From assembly GCF_014647155.1 (NCBI RefSeq), contig NZ_BMOQ01000012.1, forward strand, positions 1 to 43,535: 43,535 nt of DNA, given 5' to 3'. This DNA is from Halarchaeum nitratireducens (lineage in GTDB: Archaea > Halobacteriota > Halobacteria > Halobacteriales > Halobacteriaceae). A model generated the notes under the pieces. It worked only from the letters and a program-made list of their open reading frames with translations. It ran no database searches and had not been told where the DNA came from. Below are positions 34,041 to 42,196 of this stretch, piece by piece. The translations under genes were made by a program, and so were the position numbers. Each line of letters starts with the position of its first letter. The stretch's first letter is position 1.

Positions 34041-34071
34041 CTCACCAAACTTATTAATAATATACTAGGCT

Positions 34072-34467
34072 TTATTCTATCTGATCTGAAAACCACTTAA
34101 GCCGACCGCTCGGAGTGATGGTGAATACAATATAATTCGGTTCTCTCTGCTCAGTATGCGTCCAATTAAATTCTATACTTGGGCCAGTTAATAGACCAGC
34201 TTGAATTCGATATCGTCCATTATCGGTATAGAACTCACTGATTGTTTCTGTCCCGCGTTCAGGGATTCGGATGCTTGTATTATGCCGGTATTCTTGAGTT
34301 CGACCTTCGTTTGGAGATGAGAGTGTCTTAATAAGCAAAGTACGAGACGATTTATGATTATTTTTGATCTTTATTGACCCCGGAGAGATTGGATTTTGAC
34401 TGCTACACCCTGCGATAGCCGTTGTACTGATTCCTGTCATAGCTGCCAAGAGTTTTCTTCTCTTCAT
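34072..34467 (-). CDS. Small lipoprotein, AT-rich gene
   Basis: 131 residues from ATG 34467. Signal MKRRKLLAAMTGISTTAIAG with lipobox AIAGC. The mature part is beta-rich and Lys/Asn-containing (IKIKNNHKSSRTLLIKTLSS; TDNGRYRIQAGLLTGPSIEF), less acidic and lower in GC than most genes here, which suggests recent transfer. Family unknown. Confidence 0.65.
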   Translation of the reverse strand: MKRRKLLAAMTGISTTAIAGCSSQNPISPGSIKIKNNHKSSRTLLIKTLSSPNEGRTQEYRHNTSIRIPERGTETISEFYTDNGRYRIQAGLLTGPSIEFNWTHTEQREPNYIVFTITPSGRLKWFSDQIE

Positions 34468-34655
34468 TATATACAGAGGAACTAAATACACCGATTATAT
34501 TGTACCTTTGGTCTATTGCTGACAGTTCAGCCGTGAGTGTCCGCCGAGTGAGTTCCCGATACGACGGCGGCGACCGAGTGCCCGGAGGTCGAACGTGACC
34601 GCTACTCGTCGCTGTGCTTTTCAGCTTCTTCCGGAGATAGAACTTTTGTTGAGTA

Positions 34656-34951
34656 CTAATCTTTCTCGTCTGATTCTTCGAACCTCTCTACTTCGACCGT
34701 TTCCAGCATTCTGGCGTATCCTTCCTCAGTAAGCTTGTAGTGCCCTCTTTCGACTTTCTCAACCAGTTCCCCTACTTCTAGTGTATTCAGGCGGTTTGAG
34801 ATGGAACTCCTTGGTCTGTCGATGTTCTTATCAATCACGGAAGGTGTGAGGATGAGACCCTTAGCCAGCAGTTTGCAGATTTCGCGGTCCAAATCTGTAA
34901 TCCAGTCTGGCGGACTGAGTTCCTCGCGTTCGAGATCGGCGACGAGGTACT
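34656..34951 (-). pseudogene. 5'-truncated winged-helix regulator
   Basis: The frame YLVADLEREELSPPDWITDL, DREICKLLAKGLILTPSVID, SSISNRLNTLEVGELVEKVE, KLTEEGYARMLETVE is a typical haloarchaeal phage/plasmid winged helix. No ATG or GTG is available before a stop at 34952; the next gene starts at 34958 on the other strand. A TTG at 34892 could give a 78-residue product. The N-terminus was probably lost at a recombination junction. Confidence 0.55.
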
Positions 34952-34957
34952 ACCCCG

Positions 34958-35740
34958 GTGAGCGACCTGCAACCGCTGTCCCCGGAAGAGGCGTGGCGCC
35001 TCTACAAGGACGGCCGCCGTGACGAGCTGTCGAAGGAGACGCTGGACGGTCAGAAGTACCGCATCCGTGCGTTCATCGCGTGGTGCGAAGAGGAGGGCAT
35101 CGAGAACCTGAACGACCTCGACGGCCGCGGCCTGTACGCGTACCGCGTCTGGCGCCGCGAAGGCAACTACGGTGCCGACGACGACGAGGAACCCGAGGAA
35201 CTGCGGACGGTGACGCTGAAGGGGAACCTCGCAACCCTGCGCGCGTTCCTCCGGTTCTGCGGAAACATCAATGCCGTATCTGAAGAACTGTTCGAGCAGG
35301 TCCCGCTGTCCGCAGTGAGCCGCGGCGAGGACGTGAGTAAGACGACGCTCGACCCGGAGCGCGCCCACGCCATCCTCGACTACCTCGAAAAGTACCACTA
35401 CACCACCCGGACCCACGTTGTCGTCCTACTGCTGTGGCACACAGGTTGCCGAACGGCGGCCCTGCGTGCGCTCGACCTCGAAGACCTGGACCTCGACGCG
35501 AGCCGCCCGAACGCGGACGGCCTCGCCGTCCACTTCGTCCACCGGCCCGCTGAGGGAACTCCGCTGAAGAACGACGAGAAGGGTGAACGCTGGAACACCA
35601 TCTCGGAGTTCGTCGCGGCGGTTCTCCAAGGCTACATCGACGGCCACCGCGTCCCGAAGACGGACGAGTACGACCGTGCGCCGCTCGTGACGACGGAACA
35701 CGGGCGCATCACCCGACCACGGTGCGGAACACACTCTACC
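34958..35740 (+). pseudogene. Tyrosine recombinase lacking its catalytic C-terminus
   Basis: GTG 34958. Complete N-terminal SAM-like core-binding domain (LSKETLDGQKYRIRAFIAWC ... LATLRAFLRFCGNINAVSEE) and the start of the catalytic domain with Arg I (LLWHTGCRTAALRALDLEDL) through APLVTTEHGRITRPR. Then the frame runs into antisense sequence of the next gene. The HxxR and Tyr motifs are missing, so it cannot recombine DNA. Head-only remnant. Confidence 0.75.
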
Positions 35741-36077
35741 GGGTCTCACGGCCCTGCTGGCGAAGGCCGAGGCGAACCGATAGGCGGAGGAGCTCGCTCC
35801 GATCCACGCTTTCCGGGTTCGCGTCACGACCGAGTGCCTCCTGGAACGCGACGCCGACGTCGTCAAGCTCGCCAGTCTCCTCGAGCGCACGGACGAGCGC
35901 GGTGAGGCGAGCGTCCCGCACGGAGAGCGTCTTCGAGAGCTCGCCATCCTCGATAGCGTCTAGGAGCGTGACCATCGCGTCCTCCAGTTCGTCCCCGTCG
36001 TTACTCGACGGCTGGGACTGGGCACGAGTACCGACGTCCGTCTGCCGTCGGAGCTCCTCGAGTTCGTCGTCGGTCAT
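35736..36077 (-). CDS. ParA-partner-like acidic protein (second par locus)
   Basis: 113 residues (MTDDELEELRRQTDVGTRAQ ... VRALEETGELDDVGVAFQEA ... SELLRLSVRLGLRQQGRETR). Its start overlaps the stop of a ParA fragment (ATGA), so it was the second gene of a par operon. The helical C-terminus could bind DNA. Whether it is still expressed is unclear, as its operon head is truncated. Confidence 0.55.
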   Translation of the reverse strand: MTDDELEELRRQTDVGTRAQSQPSSNDGDELEDAMVTLLDAIEDGELSKTLSVRDARLTALVRALEETGELDDVGVAFQEALGRDANPESVDRSELLRLSVRLGLRQQGRETR

Positions 36078-36420
36078 CGGCGGGCCTCCAGGCGTTCGAC
36101 GAGCGCCTCGGCGTTCGTTTCGTAGGCGTCGATCGCACGCTGCGCGGTCGTCGACGGCTGGGCGAGCGTGAAGAGCGTCCCACCACGCATCTGGGCGTTC
36201 TGGACGTCCTGCGAGCTCGGGATCTGCGTCGGCGCCAGAGCCTCAGGGTACTCGTCCTGGAACTCCTCAAGGTACGTCTTCCCGGCGGTGGTGCGTTCGT
36301 CGACCTCGTTCAGGAGAACCATCACGAGCTTGATGTCGACGTCCTGCTCGGCGCGGATCGTCTCCAGGTCGCGGCGTAGCTGGGCGGCCTGTCCCGCCTC
36401 GAAAGGACCGGTCCGGACTG
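36074..36420 (-). pseudogene. C-terminal fragment of a second ParA ATPase
   Basis: Reads RTGPFEAGQAAQLRRDLETI, DIKLVMVLLNEVDERTTAGK, IPSSQDVQNAQMRGGTLFTL and AQRAIDAYETNAEALVERLE to stop 36074, the C-terminal half of a ParA/MinD-like ATPase. Walker A and B are absent. The junction with the opposite-strand gene is near 36420. Distinct from the intact parA at 201. Confidence 0.65.
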
Positions 36421-37005
36421 GCGCGACGTCAATGAATTCGCCGACGCCCTCAATACCGACGGAGAGAGCAGCGGCACCGCCTCGTGGGGCGACGTCGAGA
36501 TCGCCTTCGCCATCTTCGACGAGGAGCCGGAGGAGATCCGGCTGAAGTACACCACCACCCGCGACGGCGAGACAGTCGAACACGACTACACCATCCGAGT
36601 CACCCGAACCGAGTGCAACTTCGGTGGGACGCGGCCCTGGTGGCGGTGCCCGCACTGCTACGACCGTGTCGGGACGCTCTACCTCCCTCCAACGGCGAGG
36701 AAGTCTGCTGTCGAGACTGCCACGACGTCGCCTACACGTCCTCGAGAGCGTCGGGTAACACCGACCGAACGCTCCGCATGCGGTACAACCGGATCCGAGA
36801 GAAGCTGGGGGCTGGCCCAGCACACCCGAACAGCATCAGCGCCGGAATCCCCGACCGACCGAAGGGAATGCACGAGGAGACGTACGAGGGCCTCGTCGAG
36901 GAGCTGGAACAAGCACGAAAGGAATGGGAGCAGAAGGCCTACTTCGGGCCGCTGAATGACCATTACGGCATCGAGCCTGGCGATCCACTTCTGAACCGTG
37001 AGTAG
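36420..37005 (+). pseudogene. Frameshifted zinc-ribbon plasmid/prophage protein
   Basis: Frame 1: DWRDVNEFADALNTDGESSG, EIAFAIFDEEPEEIRLKYTT, RPWWRCPHCYDRVGTLYLPP. A one-base loss near 36690 then shifts to NGEEVCCRDCHDVAYTSSRA ... GIEPGDPLLNRE-stop at 37005. The W..CPxC..R..LYLPP..CRxC..LAYxS pattern is a widespread zinc-ribbon protein of mobile elements with unknown role. The 5' end is missing at the junction with the ParA fragment. Confidence 0.65.
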
Positions 37006-37045
37006 GAGAGTAGGCGAGCCAATCGCCCCGCACACCCTGCCAACC

Positions 37046-37079
37046 TTAACCTCCACTTCCCCCCGGGAATGTTGGTTAA
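37046..37079. repeat. Dispersed palindromic site E (short variant)
   Basis: TTAACCTCCACT (37046-37057) faces ATGTTGGTTAA (37069-37079). The left arm is diverged and the site is 34 bp instead of 40-43. It begins 41 bp after the stop at 37005. Confidence 0.6.
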
Positions 37080-37146
37080 GACCGAGCCCTAGGACGCCGC
37101 CGGCGCCTAGGAGAGAATCTAAGGCAGAGCCGTGAGAAGCCCAGAC

Positions 37147-37374
37147 ATGGCCGCGTCGAAGGGTGGGGTGACTGACGAGGAGCTTATAGAGGCCGTGAAG
37201 GAACACACCCCTGCGGGGACATCGGAGGTCGCCGAACACGTCGCCCTGAGCCGGCAGGCAGCCGACAACCGCCTGCGGCAGATTGAGGGCCGCCACGCGA
37301 CCCCACCAGTGTGGTCAACGAAAATCGGCCCGACGAAGGTATGGCTGCACGCCGACCACGTCGCCCCTCGCTAA
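37147..37374 (+). CDS. Small winged-helix protein, paralogue 1
   Basis: 75 residues: DEELIEAVKEHTPAGTSEVA, VALSRQAADNRLRQIEGR, then KIGPTKVWLHADHVAPR. A minimal winged helix with a C-terminal wing strand (GPTKVWLH). A paralogue lies on the opposite strand at 37685-38008. Probably a DNA-binding regulator of the module between sites E and F. The 37375-37684 stretch between the two shows no gene. Confidence 0.6.
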   Translation: MAASKGGVTDEELIEAVKEHTPAGTSEVAEHVALSRQAADNRLRQIEGRHATPPVWSTKIGPTKVWLHADHVAPR

Positions 37375-37684
37375 CCCCACCGGCTTCGGGTTTTCTCGCC
37401 GTGGGACATGCGTTTCACGAAACGTTTTTCACGGAGCAAAGTGCCAGATCCTGGCTCAATACGCCGCCTACCCGGTATTTCGACTTACATACGCTGCTTT
37501 CCAACCACCTCCCGCCAGTATGACTCTTCGACCGTAGGAGCATCTGACACTCCTGATTTAGCTTCTTCAGGTGGGCGTTGGGGGCAGGGTCTTCCGGTCG
37601 TGCCGAATTCGTTGACTAACACGCAAATATCGGTGGTAGAGGCTCTGGTAGGACGTGGCAAATGGTTTTGCTACGGCGCAAGTG

Positions 37685-38008
37685 TCATCCTTGCCCACTA
37701 TTGGGCAGGAAGTTCGGCATTGACCCGAGCGGCTGGTCGTTCACAGTACGGTAGATGTCGCCGTGGATTCGATCGCGGACGTCCTCGGCGCTGGTGTTGC
37801 GCTCAGGATCAGGGTCGGACATAACGCGGGGGTGCATCCACACGTTCGTTGGCCCGACCTTCTTCTTCCAGATTTTCTCTCTTCGTTCGAGTGCGTGCAG
37901 GTGGTACGCGGTACACTGCCGAGAGAGGCCGATGTTCTCTGCAACCTCCGACGTCCCAGCTGGGGTGAAGCGATAGACCGCTTGCTCGATCTCCTCTTGG
38001 GAGGGCAT
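37685..38008 (-). CDS. Small winged-helix protein, paralogue 2
   Basis: 107 residues from ATG 38008 (MPSQEEIEQAVYRFTPAGTS EVAENIGLSRQ, KKVGPTNVWMHPRVM). It shares PAGTSEVAE, LSRQ and GPT-VW-H with the protein at 37147, then has a longer acidic C-terminus (DPDPERNTSAEDVRDRIHGD). An alternative start at 38032 adds MEPRRRYK. The two face each other and may regulate common targets. Confidence 0.6.
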   Translation of the reverse strand: MPSQEEIEQAVYRFTPAGTSEVAENIGLSRQCTAYHLHALERREKIWKKKVGPTNVWMHPRVMSDPDPERNTSAEDVRDRIHGDIYRTVNDQPLGSMPNFLPNSGQG

Positions 38009-38405
38009 CTTATACCGTCGGCGGGGTTCCATACAGACTGTAGGGTCGCCATCTTCTTAATTTCCAGAACCGAACTGCGGGCGCTGCCTCTGCTATCCTT
38101 GATGACTACCTGCCGGTGAAGTACTGGCCATGGAGACACAGGTCGCTCTCTGACGAACAGGCCATGACACCCCCACCTGTCATGGGTCGATCCCTCGCCG
38201 GGGATGATCGGTGCCCTTGGTGGTCGGTGTGACTCTGTGCTCGACGCCAGTATCGTGCTGCTGTTCTTGGAGGTGAGTTCGGCTTGTGGTCAGGGATGGC
38301 GTCCGCACTCCCCGACTGGTATGTGATACTGTCAGACGAACGTCGGAGTTCCGAGTAAACTGCGACGTTCAGGTTCTTCATGGTGGGGGTGTGAGAGGGA
38401 GAGTA
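38009..38405. other. Intergenic stretch with a perfect hairpin
   Basis: No supported gene. CATGACA-CCCCCACC-TGTCATG (38163-38184) is a perfect 7-bp hairpin lying between the divergent winged-helix and integrase genes, so it could be an operator. Confidence 0.4.
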
Positions 38406-39024
38406 GTGCCGCCGAGAGATGAGTCGAGGAATCCCGACGTTCACGGCCGCGCAACCTCGTGGTTGAAGCCCGAGCAGGTCGAGGCGATGCGCGACGTGTG
38501 TCTGTCCGAGCGATTCCCCACATATCTACAGGATCGGAACGAGGTCATCATCGCGCTCGCCTACGATACAGGCCTCCGTGCTGTCGAACTCGTCGGGCTC
38601 GACGTCGACTATCTCGACCTCGACGTCGGCACGGTCTATCTCCCCAGCGACCTGCAGAAGGGCTCGCCACCACCGGCAACCCTCTCGCTCGAGCGTGAGA
38701 CCGTCCGCCTGCTCCGCCGATACCTTCGCGACCGCTGGAAGGACGTCGACGCCGTCTTCCCTGCACGAAGCAGCCCACGACTCCACGACACGTTCGCTTG
38801 AGCGTGCGGTGAAGGCCATCGCCGTCGAGGCCGGCGTCGAGCCCCAGCTCGCCACCGGTGGAACCGGCGACCCCGAGGACGTCACCCCACATACTCTCCG
38901 GCACTCAGTGGCCTACCGAATCGTGCAGGTCGAAGGCGGCCGCCTCGAGGATGTCCAACTCCGCCTCCGACACTCGACGCTCCGCACGACAGATGCGATC
39001 TACTCACACCTCGTCCCGCGGTAG
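38406..39024 (+). pseudogene. Frameshifted tyrosine recombinase
   Basis: GTG 38406 frame: TSWLKPEQVEAMRDVCLSER, ALAYDTGLRAVELVGLDVDY (Arg I), VGTVYLPSDLQKGSPPPATL, DVDAVFPARSSPR, then stop 38800. From about 38765 the next frame continues SLERAVKAIAVEAGVEPQLA, DVTPHTLRHSVAYRIV (HxLR), LRLRHSTLRTTDAIYSHLVP (R/H and nucleophile Tyr) to stop 39024. All catalytic motifs exist but in two frames. Site F begins 10 bp downstream. Confidence 0.75.
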
Positions 39025-39033
39025 TCTGTGGTC

Positions 39034-39076
39034 TTAACCTACACTCACATCCTGGGGCTCCCTCAGTGTTGGTTAA
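39034..39076. repeat. Dispersed palindromic site F
   Basis: CTTAACCTACACT (39033-39045) and AGTGTTGGTTAAG (39065-39077) pair with a single mismatch over 13 bp. It lies 10 bp after the integrase stop, the position expected for a site used by that recombinase. Confidence 0.8.
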
Positions 39077-39101
39077 GCTTCCTCTCCTATATTTCTCGGA
39101 G

Positions 39102-39342
39102 AACGCCTCGGTCGAGTTCGAGCGTCCGTCCGTCTCAATCACCCCCGACGAGTAGAACACGCCGAATCTCTGGGGTTTCACCCCCTCGTCGCGCAGATTC
39201 TGTTTCACCCACCGAAACCCGAATCTCGTCGTGCAGTTCGTTCTCCGCTTAAATCTGCGCGACGGGGATTCTCCGTGCTTCTGTGGCCGTGAAAGACGGC
39301 TGTATATCGCCGAAATCATCCACAGGAACGGGCAATATGCAG
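39102..39342. repeat. Diverged duplication, copy 2 (copy 1 at 5937-6133)
   Basis: Shares about 200 bp with 5937-6133. This longer copy retains a minus-strand frame reading RWVKQNLRDEGVKPQRFGVF and YSSGVIETDGRSNSTEAFSE, which looks like a decayed gene of unknown type. Confidence 0.65.
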
Positions 39343-39531
39343 GCTGCAGCCGCCGGGGAGAACCACGGATTCTCCATAGTTGGATTCGGACGGAACGCGA
39401 CGTCGAGACGCGTCGACGGCACGGTGCAACGTGGCTACAAGGCGCTCGGGTTCACCGACGACGTCCCCGCACTTGACGACACTCCCGAGCGTGACGATCC
39501 CGACGATTCACACCAAGGCAGTCTGTTCTGA
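39337..39531 (+). CDS. Small hypothetical protein
   Basis: 64 residues from ATG 39337: MQAAAAGENHGFSIVGFGRN, ATSRRVDGTVQRGYKALGFT, acidic tail DDTPERDDPDDSHQGSLF. The SIVGFGRNATSR part is also present at about 7370-7400. The start lies inside the duplicated segment, so the gene may be a fusion of a repeat-derived N-terminus to another tail. Confidence 0.4.
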   Translation: MQAAAAGENHGFSIVGFGRNATSRRVDGTVQRGYKALGFTDDVPALDDTPERDDPDDSHQGSLF

Positions 39532-39542
39532 CGGGGACATCG

Positions 39543-39642
39543 CCGGGTAGAGGCGATACCCGACGGGAGAACCGGTGTGTCGCACCGCGTGGCCGGGTAG
39601 AGGCGATACCCGACGGGAGAACCGGTGTGTCGCACCGCGTGG
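39543..39642. repeat. Perfect 50-bp tandem repeat with hairpins (oriT candidate)
   Basis: Two identical 50-bp units (39543-39592 and 39593-39642). Each contains CGGGTA-GAGGCGA-TACCCG and CGGTG-TGTCG-CACCG hairpins. It sits about 460 bp from the end of the relaxase operon. Paired hairpins in direct repeats near mob genes suit an origin of transfer or a structured RNA. The motif CGATACCCGAC also recurs near 39846. Confidence 0.55.
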
Positions 39643-40104
39643 CAGGCTAAAACCCTGCTAGCACTTTCTAAGAAAACGCCAGACAGCGTAGGGTTATAGG
39701 TGCGCTGGTATGGATATACGGTACGGTGGTTTGGGAATTGATGTTTAAGGCCCCCTCTCGTGTCGCAGGACCCATCTGGAGAAACGACCCCCGCTCATCC
39801 GTAGGAGATTGGTGATGCTGCGGAGTCGAAGATGGCAAGGGCACCACGTCAGCGATACCCGACACGAATGATTTCGCAGGACATGTTTACTACAGAGTTG
39901 CTCCGACGAGAGCGTTAGTTGTGGTGGGTCATCAATATCGATAGAAGAAGAACGGACTCGAAGAAATGCCAGCCTCCAGATCGAGAGAGGGACGACTGGG
40001 AGCCCCGGAGTCCGTAGTGTGGAAGAGCCAGACGAGGAGCAACAGAACCTACCTAACAACGAACCACGACGGACGAACGTAGTACTGGAAACGTCTCTGC
40101 GGAC
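39643..40104. other. Gene-poor stretch beside the relaxase gene
   Basis: About 460 bp without a convincing gene on either strand; the longest frames are Arg/Ser-rich shadows. It includes a lone CGATACCCGAC near 39846. It could hold cis-acting transfer sequences. Confidence 0.35.
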
Positions 40105-40650
40105 TCATCGGCTGGGTCCCTGATCGCGGCCCTGGTCCAGCTCTTGGCTAATCTGCTCCTGTGCCTGCTCTTGGTTCAGTGACTCGTCAAGGGCCTGGTC
40201 GAGGGCATACTCAACGCCCTGCTCCTGTTCGATGGAATGCTCGTGCGCTCGGTCACGGATCTGGTCGAGATCATCCCGGTCAATCCAGAGTGGGTCGCCA
40301 GGCTGGTCAGCGCGCCCCGTCGCGACCACGTGCGCGTGCGGACGGTCACCACCATCACGATGGACTGCATACGCCCAGTCAACGCCCTCGTGACTACCGA
40401 TGGTTTCACGGATGGTTTTCCGGGTCGCACGCCCGATTTCCTCGTTATCGAGCTGTTCCGCATTCTCGGGCGAGATGATGAGATGACGACTCATTCCGTG
40501 CTCCTCGGAACGGTCGAGCAGATGTTGCTGCTCGCTCGCGTCCATTTCCTGGCCCGTTCGGTCGCGCAGATTCTCTTCCTCGTGCTCGATATAGCGCATC
40601 AGCGCCCCTGTATCTCGGCGCTCAAAATCAGAGTCAATGACCGTTGTCAT
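40105..40650 (-). CDS. Relaxase-like mobilisation protein
   Basis: 181 residues. The 3-His metal motif is clear: AVHRDGGDRPHAHVVATG with His97, His105 and His107, matching the HxDxx..PHxH signature of MobA/VirD2-type HUH relaxases. GMSRHLIISPENAEQLD matches the conserved strand before it. A candidate nucleophile is Tyr20 in ALMRYIEHEEE. The C-terminus is Gln/Glu/Asp-rich coiled coil (QEQAQEQISQELDQGRDQGP). It is small, carrying the nicking domain only. It overlaps the RHH gene (ATGA). Confidence 0.75.
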   Translation of the reverse strand: MTTVIDSDFERRDTGALMRYIEHEEENLRDRTGQEMDASEQQHLLDRSEEHGMSRHLIISPENAEQLDNEEIGRATRKTIRETIGSHEGVDWAYAVHRDGGDRPHAHVVATGRADQPGDPLWIDRDDLDQIRDRAHEHSIEQEQGVEYALDQALDESLNQEQAQEQISQELDQGRDQGPSR

Positions 40651-41138
40651 TGGTTGCCCTCACGCAGTGCTTCGAAATCGAGGCCACCGCTGTCCTGGTC
40701 GGCGTCATCTTCAGCAGTTGCGCCCTGGTCGGCTGTTTCGCCCTGACCATCACTCTCGCCGCTAGCGAGATCGTCGACGTCCTCCTCACGGAGTCGTCGC
40801 GCACCGGTTTGCAGAGCCTCTCGGATAGCGGCCTCTCCGTGTTGCTGTTTTATGAGTTCAAACGCAGCAACAGCATAGACCCCAGTCTTCGCGTTCAGAT
40901 CCTGCATCTGTCGTGCAGTGTCTTCCATATCGGTGAGGCCGTCATCGAGGAGGTCTTGTAGCCGTTCAGCTGCCCGCGTTTCAGCAGAGACCGCGCCCTC
41001 ACGTTCTCGACGAAGTCCCTCGCGAACGAGTTCAAACACAAGAGTTGAGCGGGTCGTGTCCTGCTCATCCGCCAGCTCGTCCAGTTCGCGCAAGGTCTGC
41101 TCGTCGCTATAGAACGTTATTTCTTGATCACGCGCCAT
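40647..41138 (-). CDS. Ribbon-helix-helix mobilisation accessory protein
   Basis: 163 residues from ATG 41138: MARDQEITFYSDEQTLRELD, ELADEQDTTRSTLVFELVRE, a textbook RHH domain. Then a helical region (RLQDLLDDGLTDMEDTARQM) and an acidic disordered tail. MobC/TraM-like RHH proteins bind oriT and help the relaxase nick. It is coupled to the relaxase gene downstream (overlap ATGA). It may also autoregulate the operon from the 41139-41547 region. Confidence 0.75.
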   Translation of the reverse strand: MARDQEITFYSDEQTLRELDELADEQDTTRSTLVFELVREGLRREREGAVSAETRAAERLQDLLDDGLTDMEDTARQMQDLNAKTGVYAVAAFELIKQQHGEAAIREALQTGARRLREEDVDDLASGESDGQGETADQGATAEDDADQDSGGLDFEALREGNQ

Positions 41139-41547
41139 GTGACTCTCCCTCGGTTTCACAGGTATCTGTTTTGGGAGACAGAATACTGTCTTTCCAGTCC
41201 CGTCCCGTGCTTGAAGTTACTATCATCGGAGGGCGGTTACACCGTTATTGTCAGCCGTTTTCAGACCCGCAAGCCGTTCTCAATGGTTCGTGAATGGCTA
41301 GTATATTATAAGCTACGAGTTGCGGAGTCTGCATACTATCGTCGCAACGAATCACATTGGTTCAGAGGCTTAACAACCACCACAAGCGAGGCGACCGAAG
41401 GATGGGGCCCTCATACGGGTCCCGACTGACGGAGCCGAGCGCACGCCCCCAAGCGGAGCGACGGGGGCACTCGTGATGCGATAGCGGTTCGATGCGCACT
41501 CGTAGATCTCCTTGTCTTGCTAGCCATGATCGACCCGAGACGATTAT
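41139..41547. other. Upstream region of the mob operon
   Basis: No supported gene. Contains the expected promoter of the RHH-relaxase operon and hairpins such as GGGCCCTCATACGGGTCCC (41404-41422) and GCCCCC...GGGGGC (41446-41469). A second place where oriT could lie. Confidence 0.35.
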
Positions 41548-41548
41548 C

Positions 41549-41590
41549 TTAACCAACGCTTTGCGGTGAATGGGAAATTATGTTGGTTAA
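41549..41590. repeat. Dispersed palindromic site G
   Basis: ATCTTAACCAAC and GTTGGTTAAGAT pair over 12 bp (41546-41592), with core TTAACCAACGC...ATGTTGGTTAA. It lies 50 bp before the first origin iteron, between the mobilisation and replication modules. Confidence 0.8.
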
Positions 41591-41640
41591 GATCACCAGA
41601 TGTGCTCATCTAAGAGATTATAGAGAGGTGGCGGACCGGC

Positions 41641-42136
41641 GTTTCCGGAGGTTCCGCAGGCCACCCCATCATTTCCATAGGTTCCGGAACCCACACCACC
41701 ATTTCCGCAGGTTCCAGAGGTCGGGGCACTGTTTCCGGAGGCTAGTAGAGATTAGCCGGAGAATCGCAGTACAGTAGCCGATTTAGCGGAACGACCACAC
41801 ACACCCTCCACTGTTTCCGCAGGTTCGAGCAAAAGGACTAGGAGGTCGCATTTTACAACCCAAACTCCCACCACTAGAATAATTAGTAGACTGCAGTACG
41901 GGTTTGGTTAATCTCAATATAACATAAACCTTTCCCCTAGTAAATAGTGATCTTGGCCTCCCCGGCCACTCTTCCCGTGAACCTGCGGAAACGATGGAGG
42001 GTGTGTGTCGGATCAACTGCAATCTCTACTCCGTCTTGCGATTTCACCGTGTTTTGCAGAACACCTGCGGAAACGATGGTCCCCCGTACGGAACCTGCGG
42101 AAATAGTGGTGTGTCCTACGGAGCCTCCGGAAACGG
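41641..42136. other. Replication origin: converging iterons around an AT-rich element
   Basis: Forward boxes (RTTTCCGSAGGTTCC) start at 41641, 41671, 41701 and 41731, exactly 30 bp apart, with another at 41813. Reverse boxes occur at about 41979, 42061, 42091 and 42121, again 30 bp apart. Between them 41840-41950 is AT-rich (GAATAATTAGTAG, CAATATAACATAAACC), a likely unwinding element. Converging Orc1 boxes around an unwinding element next to orc1 is the standard haloarchaeal origin layout. Confidence 0.85.
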
Positions 42137-42196
42137 TGGTGTGTCCAGTCAGGTTCTTCCCCGCTTCTCGAAACAGTCGTATTGACCGTGCCGATC

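Noticed and set aside
34656-34892. Intact 78-residue winged-helix gene from TTG 34892
   Set aside because: Coding-like sequence continues upstream of the TTG to a stop with no start codon, so a truncated gene is more likely; TTG initiation cannot be excluded.
41900-41912. GTTTGGTTAATC near the origin as another site
   Set aside because: Only one arm is present; no complementary arm lies at the right distance.
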